Shown: positions 26,556 through 34,723 of the stretch, piece by piece
How positions within the stretch are numbered: position 1 is the first letter of the stretch
How the letters are laid out: every line of letters starts with the position of its first letter
Source of the DNA: Methylococcaceae bacterium
GTDB taxonomy: Bacteria > Pseudomonadota > Gammaproteobacteria > Methylococcales > Methylomonadaceae
Direction: 5' to 3'
NCBI GenBank assembly: GCA_006844705.1
Contig: SPJS01000251.1
Coordinates: 1 to 35,664, forward strand
DNA length: 35,664 nt
Position numbers and translations under genes: made by a program
Notes under the pieces: model-generated
What the model was told of the DNA's origin: nothing
The model's input: only the letters and a program-made list of their open reading frames with translations
Database searches by the model: none

Positions 26556-28766
26556 TTGTCACAAACACCTCATTCGCCAGTCTTTTTTATTACTATGTAT
26601 CGCCTACGCAAAGCACTGGCCATCGGTTTTATTACTGGGGTGTTGGGTGCGTTAACCAGTTTGACGCCTTTTGGCGCCTCTCTTGAACGAAACCAGGGCT
26701 TAAATTTCTTATTCAATTTCAGAGGGCCTCTTTCGCCTCCTTCTGAAGTCGCGATTATTGCGATTGATACCCGTACTGGTCTGAACCTCGATCTACCACA
26801 ACGCCCCAAAGACTGGCCACGCACTATCCACGTCCACCTGATTGACGCACTGGTAAAAAAAGGGGCTAAAGCTATCATCTTTGATCTTCACTTTTTTAAA
26901 CCGAAGAGTGCAGCACAGGATCAACAACTGGCTGAAGCTGTAAAAAATGCGGGGAATGTGGTTCTTGTTGAACAGGTGAATGGTAAGCGCCAACCGATTA
27001 GCGATGAAACAGGTAAAATCGTCGGCACCGTATGGGCAGAAGAATTGCTGCAGCCTTTCCCAGTGCTGGCGGATAGCGCTCGCGGCCTTGCCACGTTCAC
27101 TTTACCCAAAAATGAAGCCAAGGTGCACGGTTTCCTGGTGTTTAAAGAAAGTGTTGGACAGGCTCCCACGCTACCAGCCGTTGCCTTGCACCTGGCTTTA
27201 TCCACGCAAACCCGCCCAGGCCTGCACAGTGATGGGCGCAATGCTGAGCAACTAAGCCAGATCATGAAATCGCTACGCACTTATTATTCTGGCAATACGA
27301 ACCCTGTACCGCCTGAACAGGATGCTTTAAATGGCGCGTTACACCCGGCGTTGATCAACATGTATCAAGGGTCTGCCTTTCAATATCTCAACTTTTACGG
27401 CCCCCCTGGAAGCATTCCTACCATCCCATATCATGCTGTCATCAAAGGTTTTGATCCCAATCTTTCAGAACATCAGCTGGATGTTGCAGGAAAAACGGTC
27501 TTTGTCGGTTATTCAGATTTATATGACCCTGGACAACCCGACCGTTTTTATACGGTATTCACCAATGAGCACGGCGTGGATCTCAGTGGCGTTGAAATTG
27601 CCGCCACGGCGTTTGCCAATCTTTATCACCAGCAAAGCCTGCAATTACCGCACTGGTACTGGCCGCCTCTAGGGCTCTTGTTGTTTGGTCTGATTTGCGG
27701 CGCCTTATCATATGTACTGCCTGCTTTTTATGGCATTCCGCTCATTCTTCTGTTGTCTGCAAGCTATCTGACGGGTGCCATTTATGCATTTAATCAGCAT
27801 TACCTGTGGTTACCTCTCATCATTCCGCTCATGATCACCCTGCCGTTTTCTGTCTTGCTTGGCTTATTTGCTCAATATCACCTGGAACGTAAACGCAGCC
27901 AGCATTTCAGCGAAACCCTGAATTATTACTTACCTGAACATGTCGCCCACGAATTGACTGCAAATAATGCCAGTGCCGATGCGTTTAACCGGGTCGTTCA
28001 CGCGACCTGTCTTGCTACCGATATGGCCGGATTCTCACGAATTGCTGAACAAATGGCGCCAAACGCTCTGGCTGCCATGCTGAATGATTATTTTGACACG
28101 CTGGCCGCACCACTAAAAAAATACGGCGTCAGCGTCACTGAATTCCGGGCAGATGCCATCATGTGTGCCTGGGTGGCTGACAACCCGAACAAGGAATTAC
28201 AAATTAACCCCATTCTTGCCGCACTTGAGGCCGCCAATGCCATGCACAGCTTCAAACAAAAATACAACCTGTACAACACCGATTTACGCATCGGACTGGA
28301 AACGGGAGAGGTCTACATCGGCCATGCGGGCGGGGGCGGGCATTTTGTATACAGTATTGTCGGCGACTGTGCCAATACCGCATCGCGCATTGAAGGTCTC
28401 AATAAACACATCGGTACAAAAATCCTGGCTACAGCGTCGGTCATTGATGGTATGGATGATGTGTTATGCCGTTACATTGGCCATTTTATGTTCGTTAATA
28501 AAACAGAAGCCAATCCCATTTATGAAATTATCGCTCCCTTATCGACAGCAACGGACGAGCAACATGCTTTATGTGATGCTTTTGCCAGCGCTGTACAAAC
28601 ATTTCAGCAAGGTCAATGGAAACCTGCTGCCACCAAATTCATGGACATTCTTACGCATTTTCCAGACGATGGGCCATCCCAGTTTTTTCTCCAACGCGCC
28701 CTCTCCTATCAGGACGTCAATAATCAGCCAGAAGATCCTAAAATCATTAGGATGGATGCCAAATAG
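26556..28766 (+). CDS. CHASE2-domain class III nucleotide cyclase
   Basis: 736 residues from TTG 26556, or 723 from ATG 26595. TM1 (about 18-38), a periplasmic CHASE2 domain (50-365; AIIAIDTRTG, AKAIIFDLHFF, KTVFVGYSDLYD), three membrane helices (370-440), then a class III cyclase (about 480-665). Both metal Asp residues (Asp489 in CLATDMAGFS, Asp533 in FRADAIM) and the transition-state Asn607/Arg611 (GDCANTASRIE) are present, so it should be active. The two purine-specifying positions are Glu529 (Lys in adenylate cyclases) and Ser600 (Asp or Thr in adenylate cyclases), which leans towards GTP. A short helical tail follows. It is 47 bp upstream of a cyclic-nucleotide-binding glutaminase fusion. 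Confidence 0.92.
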   Translation: MSQTPHSPVFFITMYRLRKALAIGFITGVLGALTSLTPFGASLERNQGLNFLFNFRGPLSPPSEVAIIAIDTRTGLNLDLPQRPKDWPRTIHVHLIDALVKKGAKAIIFDLHFFKPKSAAQDQQLAEAVKNAGNVVLVEQVNGKRQPISDETGKIVGTVWAEELLQPFPVLADSARGLATFTLPKNEAKVHGFLVFKESVGQAPTLPAVALHLALSTQTRPGLHSDGRNAEQLSQIMKSLRTYYSGNTNPVPPEQDALNGALHPALINMYQGSAFQYLNFYGPPGSIPTIPYHAVIKGFDPNLSEHQLDVAGKTVFVGYSDLYDPGQPDRFYTVFTNEHGVDLSGVEIAATAFANLYHQQSLQLPHWYWPPLGLLLFGLICGALSYVLPAFYGIPLILLLSASYLTGAIYAFNQHYLWLPLIIPLMITLPFSVLLGLFAQYHLERKRSQHFSETLNYYLPEHVAHELTANNASADAFNRVVHATCLATDMAGFSRIAEQMAPNALAAMLNDYFDTLAAPLKKYGVSVTEFRADAIMCAWVADNPNKELQINPILAALEAANAMHSFKQKYNLYNTDLRIGLETGEVYIGHAGGGGHFVYSIVGDCANTASRIEGLNKHIGTKILATASVIDGMDDVLCRYIGHFMFVNKTEANPIYEIIAPLSTATDEQHALCDAFASAVQTFQQGQWKPAATKFMDILTHFPDDGPSQFFLQRALSYQDVNNQPEDPKIIRMDAK

Positions 28767-28813
28767 AAACGCTACATTTTCAACACCACTTAATCAGCCA
28801 ACGGAACAGATAA

Positions 28814-30643
28814 ATGCCCATTAATGACCTTTCCCCCATCCAGCTATTTCTTGAAGAACTGTTATGCGAACTGAAAACCATTCCAGGTGGTCAGGTTGCA
28901 GATTACATCCCCGAATTAACTCGCTCCAAACCTGAATGGCTGGGCATCGTGATTGCCACCGTTGATGGGCATATATACCAGGTAGGCGATAGCCGGGAAA
29001 AATTTACCATACAGTCGATTTCCAAAGCCATTACTTACGGACTGGCGCTGGAAGATGTGGGGCTGGAATCTGTCTTGGAAAAAGTTGGTGTAGAACCGTC
29101 TGGTGAAGCGTTTAACTCCATCAGCCTGGAACAGGATTCCGGTCGACCGATGAATCCAATGATCAATGCCGGCGCTATCGCCACGACCGGCATTATCAAA
29201 CACACAGAAGGCTCATCCCGCATGGACAGGATTCTAAAGAAGTTTAGTGACTTTACTGGCAACCAGATCGGTATTGATGAAAAAGTCTATCTGTCAGAAA
29301 AAGAAACCGGCCACAGAAACCGTGCGATTGCGCACTTGCTGTATGGTTATGGCATTCTTGATCGCGAACCGGAAGACATTCTGGACTTGTATTTTCGTCA
29401 ATGCTCTATCCTGGTTAATGCCAGAGACCTGGCGGTAATGGGTGCAACATTGGCCAATGATGGCGTTAACCCAATTACCAACGTGCCTGCGTTAAAAAGT
29501 CAATATGTTGAGAAAGTACTCAGCGTCATGACCACATGCGGGATGTATGATTTTTCTGGTGGCTGGATTTTTAACGTCGGCATGCCTGCAAAAAGTGGTG
29601 TTGGCGGTGGCATTATGGCCGTTTTACCCGGGCAATTTGGACTAGGCGTTTTTTCTCCCCCCCTCGATGAGAAAGGAAATAGTTTACGTGGGATTGAGGC
29701 CTGCAAACGAATTTCCAATTATTTTAAACTGCATCTATTCAATGTCGCTAAGTCGGTGTCGGCTTCCAGCGTCCGATTTCATGATAACGGCAAAAACATA
29801 CGCTCTCGCAAAAACCGTTCACCCCAACAACGCAACATCCTTAATCAGCAAGGCCAACGTATTTTTCTGTATGAATTGCAGGGAGAGCTGATGTTTGGTG
29901 CCTCAGAATCGATCAGCAAACAGATTTTTACTAATATTGAACAGTTTGATTTTGTAATATTTGAAATGAAACGCGTCTTTGATGTTGATAATGCTGCCAT
30001 ATTAATCTTTGCCAAAATGGCAAATAAACTGGTTAGTCTGGGTAAATCTGTGTTTTTCACTCAGGCCTCGCACAACTATCAATTCAGTAAAAAGATTAAA
30101 CACTATTTTCAGCAGCCCGACCCATCACGCCTGTTTCAATTTGTTGATACAGACAGAGCGCTGGAATTTTGCGAAGACCAAATAATCGCTAAAATGGATC
30201 AGTCTTTAATCGCCAAACCAGGCCGCAAGACAATTGCTGACCAGGTGTTATGTACAGGACTCACAGATACAGACCTTAAAACGCTGGAAAGCCTGGCTGA
30301 AAATGTAAAATTTCCTCCCGGTCAAACAATCTTTAACACTGACGACGAAGCCAGTTCCATGTTTTTTATCCTGGCTGGTGAAATAGAAATTACCATCGCG
30401 ACCAAAGAAAAACACGTCCTGCGTCTGGGTACATTGTCAGCCGGTCAATGTTTTGGCGAAATGTCGCTGGTCAATGGTCTTAACCGTTCCGCCAATATCG
30501 TCTCGACTGCTTACACAGAATGCCTGGAAATTCCATTTGATACACTGGAAGGAGCACTCTTGACCAAAATATTGATTAACCTGGCATCTCATTTAGCAGA
30601 AAAGCTTAATAAAGATACTAAATTGTTACAGGACGCTTATTGA
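28814..30643 (+). CDS. glutaminase - STAS - cyclic-nucleotide-binding fusion protein
   Basis: 609 residues. Residues 1-308 form a complete glutaminase A domain that hydrolyses glutamine to glutamate and ammonia. It has the Ser-x-x-Lys dyad Ser68/Lys71 in FTIQSISKAITYGL, RPMNPMINAGAI, and KSGVGGGIMAVLPG. A basic linker (about 313-345) leads to a STAS domain (346-455); its usual DSSG helix start is DNAA (392-395), so there is no phosphorylatable Ser. A cyclic-nucleotide-binding domain (about 475-600) has FGEMSLVNGLNRSANI, with Gly548-Glu549 and Arg558-Ser559 able to hold a cyclic phosphate. Downstream of the cyclase in the same orientation, it is the likely target of that cyclase's product. Allosteric control of glutaminase is inference. 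Confidence 0.93.
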   Translation: MPINDLSPIQLFLEELLCELKTIPGGQVADYIPELTRSKPEWLGIVIATVDGHIYQVGDSREKFTIQSISKAITYGLALEDVGLESVLEKVGVEPSGEAFNSISLEQDSGRPMNPMINAGAIATTGIIKHTEGSSRMDRILKKFSDFTGNQIGIDEKVYLSEKETGHRNRAIAHLLYGYGILDREPEDILDLYFRQCSILVNARDLAVMGATLANDGVNPITNVPALKSQYVEKVLSVMTTCGMYDFSGGWIFNVGMPAKSGVGGGIMAVLPGQFGLGVFSPPLDEKGNSLRGIEACKRISNYFKLHLFNVAKSVSASSVRFHDNGKNIRSRKNRSPQQRNILNQQGQRIFLYELQGELMFGASESISKQIFTNIEQFDFVIFEMKRVFDVDNAAILIFAKMANKLVSLGKSVFFTQASHNYQFSKKIKHYFQQPDPSRLFQFVDTDRALEFCEDQIIAKMDQSLIAKPGRKTIADQVLCTGLTDTDLKTLESLAENVKFPPGQTIFNTDDEASSMFFILAGEIEITIATKEKHVLRLGTLSAGQCFGEMSLVNGLNRSANIVSTAYTECLEIPFDTLEGALLTKILINLASHLAEKLNKDTKLLQDAY

Positions 30644-30773
30644 CCAGGGTCTCTCACCAGGGTGTTCTTTGTTGAATGTAATGCTCAATTGACAGCCTGG
30701 CAGACCATGTATCAAAAAAACATACACGCCAAGCTGGTGGGTATGATCAATCAACAACAACTTATTGCGGCTC

Positions 30774-31466
30774 TCAGCACTCGGGAGCTTGGCTGATTAA
30801 GTCTTCCACCAGCTCCGGCACTTTATTCACTGCGGAATCCTGATACCAGACCGCATTTTCCGGTAGCTGGTCTATATCCTTGGTAATCAGGATTACAGGG
30901 CAATCTGCGGATACTTCATGCACCAGCGCTGCCGCCGGATACACCTGCAATGAAGTCCCGATCACGATTAACATCTCTGCCTGTTGAGCCATTCGGCAGG
31001 CAGTGGCGTATTCAGGCACCGCCTCACCAAACCAGACCACATGAGGTCGTAACTGGGCGCCCTGCTCACACAGATCGCCCATTTTAATATCATTTTCACC
31101 CAGGTCGTAAAGGGTGACATTATCAAACGAGCTTCGCGCCTGCATCACATTACCATGCAAATGCAGCACTTGGCTGGAACCCGCCCGCTCATGTAAGTCA
31201 TCAATATTTTGGGTCACGATCGTGACCTGATAATAATCCTGCAAGCGGGCCAACGCGAGATGCGCGGCATTGGGATGCGCCTCGCGCGCCTGTTGTCTGC
31301 GCAGATTGTAAAAGTGCAACACCTTGGCCGGGTCTTTGTGCCATGCTTCTGGTGTGGCCACTTCTTCAACAGGATAGTTTTCCCATAAGCCTCCGCTGTC
31401 GCGGAAGGTTTGCAAACCACTTTCCGCGCTGACCCCGGCGCCGGTAAACACCACAATATTTTGCAT
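30774..31466 (-). CDS. cobB: NAD-dependent protein deacylase, sirtuin family
   Basis: 230 residues: NAD-binding FTGAGVSAESGLQTFRD, TQNIDDLHERAG, catalytic His in VLHLHGN, RPHVVWFGE and VIGTSLQVYPAA. A Tyr-x-x-Arg motif in HFYNLRRQQ marks the class III type (Sirt5/CobB-like), which removes succinyl/malonyl as well as acetyl groups. The four zinc-binding cysteines are absent: the small-domain stretch reads QARSSFDNVTLYDLGEND and retains one Cys before GAQLRP. This is a variant I recall from other bacterial sirtuins. The start lies 5 bases after the stop of the thioredoxin-like gene on the same strand, so the two form an operon. Gene symbol by family similarity. Confidence 0.93.
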   Translation of the reverse strand: MQNIVVFTGAGVSAESGLQTFRDSGGLWENYPVEEVATPEAWHKDPAKVLHFYNLRRQQAREAHPNAAHLALARLQDYYQVTIVTQNIDDLHERAGSSQVLHLHGNVMQARSSFDNVTLYDLGENDIKMGDLCEQGAQLRPHVVWFGEAVPEYATACRMAQQAEMLIVIGTSLQVYPAAALVHEVSADCPVILITKDIDQLPENAVWYQDSAVNKVPELVEDLISQAPEC

Positions 31467-31471
31467 GGCTG

Positions 31472-31966
31472 TTATTTCTGCTGTTCCAGCCAGGCAATCA
31501 GCGCTTTTTCTTTGACGATGCCCATGTGCTTAATCAGCTTTTTATCTTTGCCGGTAAAGTAGGTGAGCGGCAATTCGCCTTGCCAGTTGGGGTCAATATC
31601 TGCGTAGAGACGCTCGGCAAAGCGGTCAGCAAAGACCCAGGTTTCCACATTTTCAAGTTGTTTTTTAGACAGAATGCGCTGCACCGTCGCATCATCCAGA
31701 AACGGATCTGTGGTAATGGTGATCAGTTTGACATTGGGGTATTGCGGCAGCAATCTGCCCAGCATCGCCAGTTCCTTCATGCAATAGGCACAGGTTTCCG
31801 ACCAGATGGCGATGATATACGGGCTCTGCTGATACGCTTGCTGAATCTCGACAAACGAGCCTTTTTTAAACGCGTGATAAGGCGGTTCTGCCGCTATGCT
31901 GACCGGGCTTACCCAGGCCAACATAAGCGACAACATCATTAAGCGGATTATTTTCAAAACGTGCAT
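31472..31966 (-). CDS. periplasmic thioredoxin-fold protein (TlpA-like)
   Basis: 164 residues. The signal peptide (MHVLKIIRLMMLSLMLAWVS) ends near SIAA, so it acts outside the cytoplasm. A thioredoxin fold follows with redox motif Cys59-Ala-Tyr-Cys62 in WSETCAYCMKELAML and a cis-Pro region in GELPLTYFTG. The likely role is disulfide reduction or exchange on envelope proteins; CAYC is not the standard DsbA (CPHC) or thioredoxin (CGPC) motif. It is the first gene of a two-gene minus-strand unit with the sirtuin. A promoter probably lies in 31967-32049. Confidence 0.85.
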   Translation of the reverse strand: MHVLKIIRLMMLSLMLAWVSPVSIAAEPPYHAFKKGSFVEIQQAYQQSPYIIAIWSETCAYCMKELAMLGRLLPQYPNVKLITITTDPFLDDATVQRILSKKQLENVETWVFADRFAERLYADIDPNWQGELPLTYFTGKDKKLIKHMGIVKEKALIAWLEQQK

Positions 31967-32049
31967 AACAGCTTGGTGTGTTTCTTTGCTGAAAAGTTCG
32001 ATTATAGTGATTCGTCACGCCTTGCTCTATCTTTAATCAACTGTCCCGC

Positions 32050-32985
32050 CTACTTCACAATACGAGCAACGCCTCTCTGATAACGAACAACCCGCAAAAT
32101 CATTGCACAAAGAATGATCAAAAACGCCCAGGGCAACGGTATGCTGATTGCGTTACCGGTTATGTCTCCGCATTCATCGGGGATATGATTATTATCCTGA
32201 TCGCGGCTAAATTCTAATTCAATATCGCTGACATCTGAGCGTCCATTATCATTACAATCTGGAAAGACGTGTAGATAATAAACTTCCTGTTCCCCATTGT
32301 AAGTGCCGGTATAAGCAATATGCGCACCGTGGTCATAAGATAACATATGAGTATAATCGCCTATTTTATCGGCCTGATACTCCTTATCGTTGACAATGCG
32401 AGATGGGGTGTGGGCGTTAAATAAGGGCGTTACGGGGATATTTTCACTCCAGCTTTTACCCCCATCCCAAGAGTAGGTATAAAATAATTGCGACATGTTA
32501 TATGGCGGCAGTAAGGAACCATTGCGGGTGTCATACCATACGGCATCAATACGCGAGTTTGATGCGACAGAGAGCATTGGAAAATACTGATATGAATGTT
32601 TGCTGGCCGCATCGGTATTGAGTTTTAGTGGTGGTGACCAGGTGTCGCCACCATCCTCACTGCGGATAAAACTGACATCGATCGGATCGTCGCCGGTGTG
32701 CCACAAATACGATTGACGATTCGCCATCAAATAAATATTACCGCCCAACAGACTGTCGGAGACATCCGTGGCAACCTGCATATCACCCTCTGCACCAAGG
32801 TGATTGGGGCCATCCAGTGTAAACAGCCAGATCACATTGCCCCCCATATCTACCTTTTGGACACTGAAGCTTGGAGAAACAGCCGGATCTTTGGCATTGG
32901 TGGATTTTAAAAAATAGTGGCCTTTGCGGATAATGCCAATCGAATTTACCGAAGCAACATCCTCATCCACACCGGATAAATACAC
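32050..32985 (-). pseudogene. C-terminal part of BNR/sialidase-like protein (N-terminus lost)
   Basis: About 311 residues with sialidase/BNR-type repeats, including the Asp-box-like SEDGGDTWSPPLKL and SWDGGKSWSENIPV. An Asp-rich C-terminal segment (CNDNGRSDVSDIE, DQDNNHIPDECGD) resembles calcium-binding thrombospondin-type-3 repeats. A final membrane helix with positive residues (PLPWAFLIILCAMILRVVRY) resembles a sorting tail. The frame is open upstream to about 33039 (GFAFKQRNTHAQGDVYLSG), beyond which it meets a stop. There is no signal peptide or ribosome site at the GTG 32985. The upstream DNA belongs in another frame to a truncated receptor gene, so this is the remaining end of a longer gene fused by deletion. 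Confidence 0.75.
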
Positions 32986-33485
32986 ATCGCCTTGCGCGTG
33001 AGTGTTGCGCTGTTTGAATGCAAAGCCAGATAAGGGTTCAGCTTACTGACATCTGCCTGCTGTGCATACGTTTTGCCCACAATTTCCATCGGCTGCAAAA
33101 CCTTCATGCCTGTCTCACTATGGGCAGGCATTACTGGTTGAGAAGCATGCGTCTGCTTGGTCAACACTGTTAAAGTAACAACATTGGGGGCCATAAACTG
33201 GTATCGCAGCGGATGGGATGCCAATATCACATTTAAAGCCTCAGCAACACTGTAACGGCCTTTAAGTGGTGGACTTTGCATATCCCTGATAGCCCCACTA
33301 TCAACAATCAAGGTTAACTGGGTGATACTGGCAAGCTGAAGTAACGCATTATTTAACGATTGTCGGGGAATGTTAAATACAAATTTTTGCTCGCTTGCCT
33401 GGAGAATTTGCGAGCTTGAGATTAATGCCAATAACAGTAAACACGTTGTCCACAACAACTTTAGCGAACGTGTTATAACGAGCAT
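32946..33485 (-). pseudogene. truncated FecA-type TonB receptor: only signal peptide and STN signalling domain
   Basis: 179 residues. Signal peptide (about 1-30), then a secretin/TonB short N-terminal (STN) domain (about 33-105: FNIPRQSLNNALLQLASIT, GRYSVAEALNVILA, YQFMAPNVVTL). A linker follows with a TonB-box-like MEIVGKTY and the start of the plug-leading segment HSNSATLTR. In intact siderophore receptors this is followed by TDTPxxETPQSI; here it runs into unrelated residues and stops. The plug and 22-strand barrel are absent. Three bases separate it from the FecR stop, the fecIR-fecA order. The breakpoint is near 32990-33000. The remaining domain could still signal to FecR but cannot transport. 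Confidence 0.8.
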
Positions 33486-33488
33486 GGC

Positions 33489-34502
33489 TCAACGACGAGC
33501 CAACCATATCAACCACGGGCTAATTCGGGTTTGTTTTAAATCCAGTGCGCTACAAACCGCCGCAATGATTTGTTCAGGATCGTCCAGAGAAAACACCCCG
33601 CTAATGCGTTGCTGCCCAATAGTCTCGTCCTGCACAATAATTTTACCGTATCGATAACGCCTTAATTCATCCAGCAATTCTTGTAACGGCCGGTCATTAA
33701 TGATGAGCTGCCTTTTTTGCCAGGCAAGGTTCAAAGCTGAGCCTGATGTAACCGGTTTGGTCACAATATCACCATAATAACTGACCATCTGCTGACCTTC
33801 CGAAACTGTCACGTGATGTCGTGGCTGACTTTTATTGAGCACTGTAACAGCGTGCTCCTGAACAGAAATCTGGGTAAAGCCGGGCGACTTGCGATACACC
33901 TGAAAAACGGTGCCAAGTGCACGAATTGCCAATGCATCAGCATAGACAACAAAAGGTCGCTCATCTTTAGCCACACTGAATGCAGCTCGGCCCTGATGCA
34001 ATGTAATGGAGCGGACACTGTCAGAGTACTGAACACTCACTGCACTCTGACTATCCAGCAGCACCCGACTTTTATCAGCCAGCGTCATTGACTTGAATTC
34101 TCCTAGTCCTGTCACCGCGTCGCCGAACAGTTGCCGAAACAGGGTATGCTGATCAGGCAGAAAAATCAGCAATAGCAACAGACAGACACAAGACACCGTG
34201 CCATATTTAAACCAGGGTCGTTGCAACAACGTGGTCTTTTTTATGGTTTGTGTTGTCTGCTCTGATTGCGCAGGTGAGAGTGGTTCGACCCCATCTGAAT
34301 TGTGCAACGCAGCAAGACGCATGTCCTCAAACAGCCGTTCCGCCCATATCATGGCTTCCGAGTGGGCATGATCTTCAGCCAGCCAGTCAGCAAACCGAAT
34401 ATATTCGCTTTCGTTTATATCATCGGAACGTAAACGCAACAACCAATCAATGGCTTGTTGCTGACGTTGAGATGAGTCGGAAGGTAGATTGTCTGGCTGC
34501 AT
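33489..34502 (-). CDS. FecR-type anti-sigma/sigma regulator
   Basis: 337 residues in the standard FecR layout: an N-terminal cytoplasmic DUF4880 helical region (AIDWLLRLRSDD, FADWLAEDHAHSEAMIWAE), one membrane helix (about 99-116), a periplasmic FecR beta domain (GEFKSMTLADKSRVLLDSQS, RALGTVFQVY), and a C-terminal domain (DRPLQELLDELRRYRYGK). In the Fec system FecR carries the receptor signal through the inner membrane to FecI. Its partners are encoded on either side, but the receptor is truncated, and a repeat separates this gene from the sigma gene. The reading frame itself is intact. Confidence 0.93.
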   Translation of the reverse strand: MQPDNLPSDSSQRQQQAIDWLLRLRSDDINESEYIRFADWLAEDHAHSEAMIWAERLFEDMRLAALHNSDGVEPLSPAQSEQTTQTIKKTTLLQRPWFKYGTVSCVCLLLLLIFLPDQHTLFRQLFGDAVTGLGEFKSMTLADKSRVLLDSQSAVSVQYSDSVRSITLHQGRAAFSVAKDERPFVVYADALAIRALGTVFQVYRKSPGFTQISVQEHAVTVLNKSQPRHHVTVSEGQQMVSYYGDIVTKPVTSGSALNLAWQKRQLIINDRPLQELLDELRRYRYGKIIVQDETIGQQRISGVFSLDDPEQIIAAVCSALDLKQTRISPWLIWLARR

Positions 34503-34580
34503 TGGATTTTTTTCAATAATTACTTACTAAAACGCGCGTCAACAAATGATGACTACTCATTCATGCACTATCATCTTGCC

Positions 34581-34723
34581 TTGCAGGCTGTTGGAAAACG
34601 ATTACGCTTGCCGATTCGGCGTTAAAAAATGACTCAACATGCTCATTGAGTCCATGTAAATTGCGCTTTTTCATTATGTGCGTCTTGTCGACTGCGCTCA
34701 TCACGTTTTTCAACCATCTGCTA
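34581..34723 (+). repeat. MITE-like repeat, copy 2, between sigma and anti-sigma genes
   Basis: 143 bp, same orientation as copy 1 (17646-17789). Terminal inverted repeats: left TTGCAGGCTGTTGGAAAACG, right end complementary to TAGCAGATGGTTGAAAAACG. The core contains a perfect hairpin GACTCAA (34631-34637) / TTGAGTC (34646-34652). The right end, read on the minus strand, gives the TAG stop codon of the ECF sigma gene, so the element sits exactly on the gene's 3' end. It separates the sigma gene from fecR, which would normally be closely spaced. Confidence 0.8.

Noticed and set aside
28153..28824. A 223-residue plus-strand frame.
   Set aside because: Out-of-frame shadow of the cyclase gene, whose catalytic motifs are unambiguous.
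28814..30643. The RsbU-like phosphatase at 11965 might act on the STAS domain of the glutaminase fusion.
   Set aside because: The STAS helix start reads DNAA (392-395) with no Ser/Thr at the usual phosphorylation site, and the genes are 16 kb apart.
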